NCBI RefSeq assembly: GCF_024622195.1
Contig: NZ_JANKBI010000007.1
Span: forward strand, 124,001-188,000
Direction: 5' to 3'
From: Murimonas intestini
GTDB taxonomy: Bacteria; Bacillota; Clostridia; Lachnospirales; Lachnospiraceae
DNA length: 64,000 nucleotides
A program made the translations under genes and the position numbers. The notes under the pieces are model-generated. The model searched no databases. It saw only the letters and a program-made list of their open reading frames with translations, and was not told the origin of the DNA. Positions 57,072 to 64,000 of this stretch are shown here, piece after piece (the first letter of the stretch is position 1; each line of letters opens with the position of its first letter).

Positions 57072-58824
57072 ATACCTTTCCTCCGTCCAGTTCCGCTATC
57101 GCCTGCAATGCCCCCTGCTCTGTCCTCACATACAAAAGCTTGTATTCTTCCCCGTAAAATAACTTGATCCTCCTGTTGGTATTGACAGTTGATGTGATTT
57201 CCCCATCTTCCGGAGGATTTTGTATTCTCTCATTCATTTCAGCAACTTCCTCACAGGTGATATCAATCCCTGTCTCTTCAACAACCACACTTACTTTTGA
57301 CTCATTCCGCAGGAAAAACATTCTCACTTTCCCATTTTCTTCTATCTTTTCCATCCCGTATTTAACCGCATTTTCTACAAGGGGCTGAAGAAGCAGCCGG
57401 GGTACGGGAAGATTTCTGATATCCTCAGGGCATGGTTCCAGTTCAAATTCAAATCTGTTTGAAAAGCGTTCACTTTGTATATTCATATATGTACTGATAC
57501 AGCCGCATTCTTCCTCCAGCGGGATCACATCCCTCTTATTCCTGTTCATGAACCTGAAATAATCACTTAAAAGCCCTGCCATCTTCTCCGCGCCGGCCTG
57601 GTCACCTCTCCTGATCCTGATCTTTATAAGGAGCAGAGTGTTATACAGAAAATGTGGGTTGATCTGAGCCTGCAGCTGTTTTAGCTGCTCCCTCTGCAAG
57701 TCGATCTTCATCAGATAATTATCCCGGATATTTTTATTGAGACGCATACTCATTTCATTAAAGCCTGTATACAGAACATCAAACTCATCCTGAGAATGGG
57801 CCCTGATCAATACCTCCTCCTGGCCGTCCTTCATAGTGCGGAAGGCATTCGTCAGCAGCAGGACAGGCTTCTTGATATACTTCCTCACATATAAAAAGAA
57901 GCAAAAAAGCACCAGGGCATTGACCAGGATCATTACAGGTATGAGATGATAGCTCTCCCTTGTCTTTTCAAATACATCATCATAGGACCGGCAGGTTATC
58001 ACATCTATCCTGTGATTGTAATCCCCTGCCCGGGAACAGAAAAACTTCTCCCTGCCTACAGTGATTTCGAAAGTATCGCTCCCGCTGTCCTCTTTAGATG
58101 CCTGGTATGTCTCAAGTAATTTCTCCAGTTTTTCTTCATTGTCGATATTGTTAAGAAGCACCCTGCCTTCTATCAATATGATAGCCTGTGCCGCCCCGTC
58201 ATCACACAGCTTGTCCAAAAGCTCCTGAAATTTATATCCTGAGATAGTCATTCTGCTGACAGAGCGAATATGGCTCCTGACCGTCCCCTGGGAGAGATCT
58301 CCTATATACATCTGCACATTTCCGTGGTCCACTATCAGTTTATTAGGGTTCGCAAAATAATCGTCAACAGAATCAAAATCCTCCTGATTCATATCCGCCC
58401 AATAATTACTGTGGATGCACACATCCCTCTGTGTGAGATATATGCGCAGGTCTGAAACAAACCATTCCATAAAGCGGTACCACTGCATCCTGTCCTGGAT
58501 CTTTACTATTTTTTCTGATCTCTCATATGAATCATAATAGTCCCACATATCTGAGAGCAACGAAAGATTCGTGGTGCTGAACATCTCAAGCACATTGTAT
58601 TCCACTTCCTCTATTTTGCCGTAAAAACTGTCAAAGATCTGGGAATCTCTTGTATATGCAGCCTCTGACAAACTCTGAATTGTCTCCTTCTGAAATGTCC
58701 TGTACAGATGACCAAACAAAAGTACAGTGGGAAGCAGTGTAAAAAGAGAGATACACATAAGCTTAAACACAATACTCCGATACCAGGGACACTTTTTATT
58801 TTCTGGTATTTCTCTTCCCTCCAT
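57037..58824 (-). CDS. YesM-type sensor histidine kinase (kinase 3)
   Basis: A 595-residue protein. Membrane segments at ~19-41 and ~290-312 enclose an extracellular sensor (with WYRFMEWFVSDLRIYL and LIVDHGNVQMYIGDL). A HAMP-like piece (~315-365) is followed by LQAQINPHFLYNTLLL, NAVKYGMEK and a degenerate ATPase end: the usual D-x-G-x-G segment reads VEETGIDIT, so the nucleotide lid is not canonical and the glycines are partly absent. The ATG has AGGAGGGG upstream. It pairs with the split regulator 3. Targets are likely the LplABC-type importer and the cytosolic GH3, which flank it and share an operator. Confidence 0.88.
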   Translation of the reverse strand: MEGREIPENKKCPWYRSIVFKLMCISLFTLLPTVLLFGHLYRTFQKETIQSLSEAAYTRDSQIFDSFYGKIEEVEYNVLEMFSTTNLSLLSDMWDYYDSYERSEKIVKIQDRMQWYRFMEWFVSDLRIYLTQRDVCIHSNYWADMNQEDFDSVDDYFANPNKLIVDHGNVQMYIGDLSQGTVRSHIRSVSRMTISGYKFQELLDKLCDDGAAQAIILIEGRVLLNNIDNEEKLEKLLETYQASKEDSGSDTFEITVGREKFFCSRAGDYNHRIDVITCRSYDDVFEKTRESYHLIPVMILVNALVLFCFFLYVRKYIKKPVLLLTNAFRTMKDGQEEVLIRAHSQDEFDVLYTGFNEMSMRLNKNIRDNYLMKIDLQREQLKQLQAQINPHFLYNTLLLIKIRIRRGDQAGAEKMAGLLSDYFRFMNRNKRDVIPLEEECGCISTYMNIQSERFSNRFEFELEPCPEDIRNLPVPRLLLQPLVENAVKYGMEKIEENGKVRMFFLRNESKVSVVVEETGIDITCEEVAEMNERIQNPPEDGEITSTVNTNRRIKLFYGEEYKLLYVRTEQGALQAIAELDGGKVYEQVENHGGGR

Positions 58825-58853
58825 AAATCCCCTCCTGATATTTCTATAATGCC

Positions 58854-58888
58854 AAAAAACACACAGAAGATAATGTATTTTCTGTGTG
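58854..58888 (-). terminator. Terminator after the cytosolic GH3 gene
   Basis: A perfect 9-bp stem, CACACAGAA (58860-58868) and TTCTGTGTG (58880-58888), is followed on the minus strand by six T (58854-58859). It begins 11 bp after the GH3 stop. Confidence 0.82.
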
Positions 58889-58899
58889 CTTTTCCATTT

Positions 58900-61140
58900 T
58901 TACAGAGCCTGGTCCGGCTCATTAAGTTTCTGCAGCCACTCTGCGATAAGTGCGTCCGTTACAGTACTGTCAGTCCTTTTTATAGTCTGCATAGTGTTCA
59001 AAGCCCCAAAGGCCTGCGTTGTTGGATTTTCATCCCTGCAGAGCTCCAGCAGCAGTTTCGTATGGGGATGGCCTTCAAACAGCCTGGCCAGCTGTTCTTC
59101 TTTTCCATATAGTGTCATCATGTCTTTCAGAGTTGTCTCGTCTGTGATCCTGTCAGCCATTCCCTCTGCCTTGCGCAGTATCTCTCCCTGCAGTCGGATA
59201 TCCCTGGAAGAGCTTCCGATCTCTATGGCATATGCTCCGCCCTCAGTCACCCAGCCACCTTTCCCGGGATCGTACACCTGATATGCATCCTGTTCCAGCC
59301 AGAAATCCACCTGCCTGCTCTCCCCCGGACAAAGACTTATCTTCTGGAATTGACAGAGTTCCCGGACAGGACAGCTAAACAGACTGCCGGGTTTCCTTAT
59401 GTACAGCTGCACGACTTCTTTTCCCTCTCGTTTTCCAGTATTCTCTACCTTAAGGGATATCTTGTCTTTTCCGCCATCCCGGGTGATCTGAAGATCATCA
59501 TAGGAGAATGTAGTATAAGACAGACCATATCCAAAAGGGAACGCCACCTCCATCTCCCTCTTATCATAATAGCGGTATCCCACATAAATACCTTCAGCGT
59601 AGACCACTTCCTTCTGCCCGCCTGGAAAATTCAGATAACATGGGGTATCCTGCAGCTTCACCGGCATAGTCTCAGCCAGCTTTCCGCTGGGGTTTACTCT
59701 CCCGAACAGCACATCTGCTGCCGCAGCCCCGCCAGCCTCACCTGGCAGATACGCATCCAGTATGCCCTTCACGTCTTTTCTCCAGGGCATCTCTACAGGG
59801 GCACCATGGAATATAACCACAACAGTGTTGGGATTTATCCGCACTATCATGTCCAGCAGCTCTTCCTGGCATTTGGGCAGCTTCATATGCACCCTGTCAT
59901 AGCCCTCAGACTCATAAGATTCCGGAAGCCCCAGACAGAGCAGGACTTTACTGCACTCTGCCGCTGTCCGGACAGCCTCTTCCATCCATTCAGGTTCTGA
60001 ATAATCTTCCTCATAGCCTTTGACGTACACTGCTTTTGGGCACAGCTCTTTCACTGACTCGTATACTTCATCCAGCCTGTATTCTTCCACATGGGCGCTT
60101 CCGCCGCCCTGGAATCTGAGTTTCCCAGCCATGCCGCCGATAACTGCCACGGATTCTCCTCTGTCCAGCGGAAGTATATTATCTTCGTTTTTAAGAAGCA
60201 CCATACTTTCTTCAGCTGCTTTTTTTGCAAACAGGTGATGCTCCTCCGGGTCAAAACGTTCTTTTCTGGAATTATTCTCACACATGAGGCAGAGCTGTAT
60301 TGTATTTCTCACCGCCCTGTCCAGATCCTTCTCCGTCATCTTTCCTGCAGCGATCAGATCTTTTACCTCTTCTGCAAGGCGTTCAGCACTCTGTCCATTC
60401 AGCAGGAGGTTTAAGCCGTTTTTAACTGACTTTTCCAAATGCAGGGCAGCATCGCAGTCTGTGACCACATTCCCCTGATAATTCCAATCCTCCCTGAGCA
60501 CATGCTTTAATGTCACTTCATTCTCAGCGCCGTATTCCCCATTGATTTTATTATAAGCTGTCATGACCATATATGGTTTTCCAGCCCGTACAGGTTTTTC
60601 AAATGCTTTCAGGTAAATCTCATGGAGGGCACGGATATCTATCTTTTCGTCAATTGACATCCTCCTGGTCTCCTGATTGTTGGCAGCATAATGCTTCACA
60701 CATGCTCCCACCCCTTCAGCCTGGAGCCCTGCCACATATTCAGCAGCCAGCTCCCCAGTCAGAACCGGGTCCTCCGAATAATACTCGAAATTCCTGCCGC
60801 ACAGCGGGCTTCGTTTAATATTACAGCCCGGTCCAAACAATACATCAATTCCTTCTGTCTGCGCCTCCACTCCCAGATAATGCCCAAGCTCCCTCATCAG
60901 TTCCCTGTCCCAGGAGCATGCATATGTGCTGGCAGACGGATAACATATCAGAGGAATGCTCTGCTCATCTGCCTCTTTCCTCCGCCTTATTCCCGAAGGT
61001 CCATCTGCCACCCAGAAACTTCTCAGGCCATATTCCTCCATATCCCGCTGCTCAATCAGCCCCTGGGACAATAACGCCGCTTTCTCTTCCAGTGTCAGAC
61101 TGGAAAGTATTTTTTCTGCTTCACCCATAACATCTCTCAC
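58900..61140 (-). CDS. Cytosolic GH3 beta-glycosidase with fibronectin-III-like C-terminal domain
   Basis: A 746-residue protein without signal peptide. The GH3 barrel has WVADGPSGIR at ~43-52, GRNFEYYSEDP at ~115-125, KHYAANNQE at ~149-157 and predicted nucleophile D228 in NVVTDCDA. The second domain (LLLNEDN-type and YLPGEAGG motifs) and a C-terminal Fn3-like domain (~600-680) complete the normal layout for beta-glucosidases or beta-xylosidases. The start is a GTG (61138-61140), seven bases after AGGAGG; the ATG four codons later is too far. The promoter has the same operator as the LplA-type operon, so the enzyme probably digests what that importer brings in. It is not closely related to the four secreted copies. 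Confidence 0.92.
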   Translation of the reverse strand: MRDVMGEAEKILSSLTLEEKAALLSQGLIEQRDMEEYGLRSFWVADGPSGIRRRKEADEQSIPLICYPSASTYACSWDRELMRELGHYLGVEAQTEGIDVLFGPGCNIKRSPLCGRNFEYYSEDPVLTGELAAEYVAGLQAEGVGACVKHYAANNQETRRMSIDEKIDIRALHEIYLKAFEKPVRAGKPYMVMTAYNKINGEYGAENEVTLKHVLREDWNYQGNVVTDCDAALHLEKSVKNGLNLLLNGQSAERLAEEVKDLIAAGKMTEKDLDRAVRNTIQLCLMCENNSRKERFDPEEHHLFAKKAAEESMVLLKNEDNILPLDRGESVAVIGGMAGKLRFQGGGSAHVEEYRLDEVYESVKELCPKAVYVKGYEEDYSEPEWMEEAVRTAAECSKVLLCLGLPESYESEGYDRVHMKLPKCQEELLDMIVRINPNTVVVIFHGAPVEMPWRKDVKGILDAYLPGEAGGAAAADVLFGRVNPSGKLAETMPVKLQDTPCYLNFPGGQKEVVYAEGIYVGYRYYDKREMEVAFPFGYGLSYTTFSYDDLQITRDGGKDKISLKVENTGKREGKEVVQLYIRKPGSLFSCPVRELCQFQKISLCPGESRQVDFWLEQDAYQVYDPGKGGWVTEGGAYAIEIGSSSRDIRLQGEILRKAEGMADRITDETTLKDMMTLYGKEEQLARLFEGHPHTKLLLELCRDENPTTQAFGALNTMQTIKRTDSTVTDALIAEWLQKLNEPDQAL

Positions 61141-61171
61141 TGCTTTTCCTCCTTGGCTGCCCTTTTTCTGT

Positions 61172-61177
61172 ATTGTA
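61172..61177 (-). promoter_or_regulatory. -10 of the cytosolic GH3 gene
   Basis: TACAAT (5/6) on the minus strand, exactly 20 bp downstream of the 33-bp operator, the same spacing as in the LplA-type promoter. Confidence 0.55.
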
Positions 61178-61197
61178 GCCTTTTAAGGAATCAAAAT

Positions 61198-61230
61198 CCA
61201 TGAGCAGTTTTTGTTACATGGTGCAGTTTT
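61198..61230 (-). promoter_or_regulatory. 33-bp direct-repeat operator before the cytosolic GH3 gene
   Basis: It is 28/33 identical to 56176-56208 without gaps, with two GCAG-T-run units 19 bp apart. The site overlaps the last codons and stop of the ArsC/Spx-like gene, where it reads as coding sequence, yet it still keeps the operator pattern. Confidence 0.68.
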
Positions 61231-61579
61231 TGTGTACTATTTCCAGCCACTCCTTTTCTTTGAATCCCGTCAGTACAAAATCATCTCCCACAAGCACAGG
61301 ACGTTTTACCAGCATTCCGTCAGATGCCAGCAGTTCAAGCTGCTCATCTTCACTCATAGCCGGAAGCTTTTCCTTTAAGTTCATCTCTTTATACTTCCTG
61401 CCGCTGGTGTTAAAAAACTTTTTCAGCGGCAGTGAACCCTTTTTAATCCACTCTTCCAGCTCCTCCCTTGTGGGATTCTGCTCTACAATATATCTTTTTT
61501 CAAATTCTGCACCACTGCTCTCCAGCCATTTTCTGGCCTTCTGGCATGTGCTGCACTTTGGATATTCAATAAACAGCAT
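61214..61579 (-). CDS. ArsC/Spx-family thioredoxin-fold protein
   Basis: A 121-residue protein with the family start IEYPKCSTCQKARKWL (redox C-x-x-C at about 9-12), LKKFFNTSGRKYKEMNLKEK in the middle and the conserved Arg in MLVKRPVLVG. Members are arsenate reductase-like enzymes or Spx-type transcription regulators that sense disulphide stress. Both Cys are kept, as in Spx and YffB. No arsenic-resistance gene is nearby, so a regulator or general thiol role is more likely. The last 17 bp overlap the operator for the next gene. Confidence 0.88.
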   Translation of the reverse strand: MLFIEYPKCSTCQKARKWLESSGAEFEKRYIVEQNPTREELEEWIKKGSLPLKKFFNTSGRKYKEMNLKEKLPAMSEDEQLELLASDGMLVKRPVLVGDDFVLTGFKEKEWLEIVHKNCTM

Positions 61580-61604
61580 TCTTTTTTCCTTTCTCTTCTA
61601 ACAT

Positions 61605-61654
61605 AAAAGCAGAGGAACCGGTGCAGATCATAATCCGCCCCTGGCATCCTCTGC
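61605..61654 (-). terminator. Probable terminator after the HD-domain gene
   Basis: GCAGAGGA (61609-61616) pairs with TCCTCTGC (61647-61654), an 8-bp perfect stem closing a poorly paired 30-nt loop, followed on the minus strand by TTTT. It lies between the HD-domain and ArsC/Spx-like genes. Confidence 0.45.
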
Positions 61655-61672
61655 CCTTACATGCTTGTTTTA

Positions 61673-62164
61673 TTAAACCGGGCTCAATTCCCCGAATAAA
61701 GTCATATGGAATGTCTCATATACTGAACAGATCTTGTCTGCCATACATACGATCACGGTTTCCCTGTAACGCGGCGGTATCAGTGTCAGCGGAAACATAT
61801 GCTTCCTTATGACATCCTTCTCGATATCCGTCAGATTAAAATCCTCACACGCATTGATCAGCGCTTTGCCTGGATGAGTAAATCCATGCAGGCTGTGACC
61901 GGCATCCTTTTCATGCCAGTCATATAAGAAATAGTCATGGAGCAGCGCCCCTCTGATCAGCTCTTCTAAATGTACCTTCAGGTCATATTTCAATACCATC
62001 CAGTAGCTTAAGTATGCCACTGCCAGGCTATGCTGATAAACAGTTGTGTCTCCATGCTGAATATATTCTTCTAACTGTGAATATCTCCCTTTTCCGACCA
62101 CTTCCTTCACAAGTTCAAAAAATCTTTCTTCATCTTCTGGCTTCATTTTTCTTTCAACTGCCAC
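61673..62164 (-). CDS. HD-domain phosphohydrolase
   Basis: A 163-residue protein with the HD pattern: His in VYQHSLAVAYLSYWM, the His-Asp pair in ALLHDYFLYDW, and His residues in HSLHGFTHPGKA, then a late Asp in MADKIC. HD proteins hydrolyse phosphates of nucleotides or RNA ends. This short form resembles the HDIG-type proteins of Firmicutes with no fixed function. The longest frame starts at a GTG (62162-62164) with a weak, distant ribosome site; the ATG at 62144-62146 is also possible. No link to the sugar genes is apparent. Confidence 0.8.
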   Translation of the reverse strand: MAVERKMKPEDEERFFELVKEVVGKGRYSQLEEYIQHGDTTVYQHSLAVAYLSYWMVLKYDLKVHLEELIRGALLHDYFLYDWHEKDAGHSLHGFTHPGKALINACEDFNLTDIEKDVIRKHMFPLTLIPPRYRETVIVCMADKICSVYETFHMTLFGELSPV

Positions 62165-62352
62165 TTTTTTTGAATTCCCCCTCTCGGAATAATCTCTGAT
62201 ATTTGCCTCAAAATGCTCCGGCTCCCCTTCAGCCGGCCTGTCTATACAGCCTGCGGCATCTCTCTGGTCACTTTTAGTATATCACGGGAAACGGGAAATG
62301 CAATCATTGTCTTATATTTAACAAAAATTACTAACTTTTCAGTACTCCGCAA

Positions 62353-64000
62353 TTACATTTCCTGCCAGGCAAACTGTGAATTATACAGCTGCTTATAATA
62401 ACCGTTTTCGGACATCAGTTCTTCGTGGGTTCCCACTTCTTCTATATTTCCTTCTCTGAGTACCATGATCTTATCTGCATTCTTAATTGTAGACAGTCTA
62501 TGGGCAATGACGAAGCTGGTCCTGCCTTCCATCACTTTGTGCATGGCATTCTGGAGCATCTTTTCCAGCCTTGTATCCACTGACGAAGTAGCTTCGTCCA
62601 GTATGAGTATCTTCGGATCCTTCAGGATTGCCCTGGCTATTGTCAGCAGCTGTTTTTCTCCCTGTGAGATATTGTTGCCTTCCTCATTGATCATCATGTT
62701 ATAGCCGCCCGGCAGGGTTCTGATAAAATGATGGACATTTGCCATCCTGGCCGCATCGATAACCTCATCTTTTCTTGCCCCCAGCCTGCCATACCTGATG
62801 TTTTCATAGATAGTTCCTGAAAACAGCCATGTGTCCTGCAGTACCATCCCAAACATGGAACGCAGCTCTTCTCTCTTCATATCCCTGATGTCCACACCGT
62901 CCACCAGTATCCTGCCGCTGTCTACATCGTAGAAGCGCAGGAGCAGATTGATGATTGTTGTCTTTCCCGCTCCCGTGGGACCTACAATGGCTACCATCTG
63001 CCCTGAACTTACATGCATATCCAGATTTTTAATGACTGCCCTGTCTGTATATCCAAATGAGACATCCTCAAATTCCACATTTCCTTTTACATTCCATATA
63101 TGTCTGGGCGATTCCGCCTCAGCCACCTCTTCTTCGGCATCCAGTATCTCAATGATACGCTTCAGGGCCGCAAATGCTGCCTGTATCTGCGTGGACAGCT
63201 GTGATACCTGAGAGAGCGGGTCGTTGACCTGCCAGATGTAGCGGATAAAAGCCTGCAGGTTCCCGACTGTTATAGTCCCGCTGATAACAAAGAAACACCC
63301 CATCACAGCTGCCGCCCCGATGCAGAGGTATGTGACAAGAGATATAAGCGGGCTCATAATAGATGACATGAACTGTGCCTTAAATGCATGCTTCTGAAGC
63401 GCTCCGTTAATTCCCTTAAACTGTTTTTCCGCCTCTTCCTGCCTGCCGTAGAGCAGCAGTTCATTATACCCGCTGTACAGCTCTGTTATGGTGCCGTTAA
63501 GCTCCCCAAGCGCATCCTGCTGGGCCTTGAACTGTCCCTGGCTCTTCTTTACCACTCCCTGGCTGATCAGTATGCTCAAGGGGATGATCGCCACGCCCAG
63601 CCATGCCATCACAGGCTGGATGGCAAACATCATGACAAGAGCCAGGATGATTGTCATAATTCCTCTTATCACCTCTGTAAAACTCTGCTGAAGTGCATTA
63701 GACACAGCTTCAATATCATTCGTCAGACGGCTCAGTGTATCTCCGAAGCTGTGTGTATCGAAATATTTCACCGGCAGCCTTCTTATCTTATCCTGTACTG
63801 CATTCCTCATGTCGTGCATGGCATTCTGGATAGAGTCAGTCAGGAAAAAGCTGGCAAATACCTGGGATAATGTCTTGATCAGATAAATGATCAAAAGTAC
63901 TATTAAAATTCGTATGACAATATCAAAATGCACTCCTGCGCCTTCTGCCTTTGCCGCCATTTCCCCTGCATCCTTTGCAAGCTGAGTGGTGATCATACCT
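62353..64000 (-). CDS. ABC exporter, membrane-ATPase fusion (5' end outside window)
   Basis: At least 547 residues, open to the window edge. Four to five membrane segments (TM2 onward) precede the ATPase domain: Walker A GPTGAGKTT at ~345, signature NISQGEKQLLTIARAI, Walker B ILILDEATSSVD and switch VIAHRLSTI. About 40-60 residues, the first membrane segment, are missing. This is a half-size type IV exporter (MsbA/LmrA/YfiB class). Such proteins usually pair with a second half upstream, which may lie beyond the edge. Cargo cannot be told; drugs, peptides or lipids are usual. Confidence 0.92.
   Translation of the reverse strand, partial: GMITTQLAKDAGEMAAKAEGAGVHFDIVIRILIVLLIIYLIKTLSQVFASFFLTDSIQNAMHDMRNAVQDKIRRLPVKYFDTHSFGDTLSRLTNDIEAVSNALQQSFTEVIRGIMTIILALVMMFAIQPVMAWLGVAIIPLSILISQGVVKKSQGQFKAQQDALGELNGTITELYSGYNELLLYGRQEEAEKQFKGINGALQKHAFKAQFMSSIMSPLISLVTYLCIGAAAVMGCFFVISGTITVGNLQAFIRYIWQVNDPLSQVSQLSTQIQAAFAALKRIIEILDAEEEVAEAESPRHIWNVKGNVEFEDVSFGYTDRAVIKNLDMHVSSGQMVAIVGPTGAGKTTIINLLLRFYDVDSGRILVDGVDIRDMKREELRSMFGMVLQDTWLFSGTIYENIRYGRLGARKDEVIDAARMANVHHFIRTLPGGYNMMINEEGNNISQGEKQLLTIARAILKDPKILILDEATSSVDTRLEKMLQNAMHKVMEGRTSFVIAHRLSTIKNADKIMVLREGNIEEVGTHEELMSENGYYKQLYNSQFAWQEM

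Overview
The window looks like a chromosome segment of a gut-type Firmicute, most likely a Lachnospiraceae/Clostridium cluster XIVa member. The reasons are strong Shine-Dalgarno sites, frequent GTG/TTG starts, many YesM/YesN-type two-component pairs beside sugar ABC transporters, lipobox lipoproteins, several glycoside hydrolase families and palindromic intergenic repeats. No rRNA, tRNA, CRISPR array, transposase or phage gene was seen. The taxonomy is inferred from gene content, not from a marker gene.

Layout. (1) 1-3.7 kb, minus strand: GH95 fucosidase-type enzyme, PHP phosphoesterase and a heparinase II/III-like protein cut by the window edge. (2) 3.9-6.2 kb: a MazG-like nucleotide pyrophosphohydrolase coupled to a nuclease-SF1 helicase (DUF2075 type), a possible defence module. 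(3) 6.4-34.7 kb: the main locus. It has two minus-strand groups. The left group (15.6 to 6.4 kb) encodes two secreted GH3 enzymes, a beta-helix protein, a CBM9-like protein and a secreted foldase. The right group (32.7 to 17.3 kb) encodes a second CBM9-like protein, a sugar ABC importer with its own ATPase, two more secreted GH3 enzymes, and a Dlt-like cassette (carrier protein, two different adenylating enzymes, MBOAT acyltransferase, SGNH protein). A response regulator and a histidine kinase lie apart, each divergent from one group. Both divergent control regions share an identical 14-bp motif placed 48 bp before the predicted -10, so the two probably form one split two-component system. (4) 34.8-39.7 kb: a low-complexity lipoprotein, a 164-bp palindromic repeat, an Asp-box membrane protein and a GlgX-type debranching enzyme. 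(5) 39.8-51 kb: GH78 rhamnosidase and a four-gene RbsABC-type importer, divergent from its own regulator/kinase pair. (6) 51-52.4 kb: a decayed ADP-ribosylglycohydrolase and a HepT/MntA toxin-antitoxin operon with an operator palindrome on its promoter. (7) 52.5-61.1 kb: an LplABC-type importer, a response regulator split by an in-frame TAG, its kinase and a cytosolic GH3. The importer and GH3 promoters carry the same 33-bp operator at exactly the same distance from the -10. (8) 61.2-64 kb: ArsC/Spx-like protein, HD protein and a partial ABC exporter.

Read together, the window is mainly for sensing, cutting and importing plant or host glycans, with three sensor-regulator systems each tied to one transporter cluster. 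The least familiar part is the Dlt-like cassette with two adenylating enzymes inside a GH3/importer locus. One enzyme keeps the aspartate that binds the substrate amino group and the other has lost it, which suggests that a non-amino acid is activated for acylation outside the membrane.
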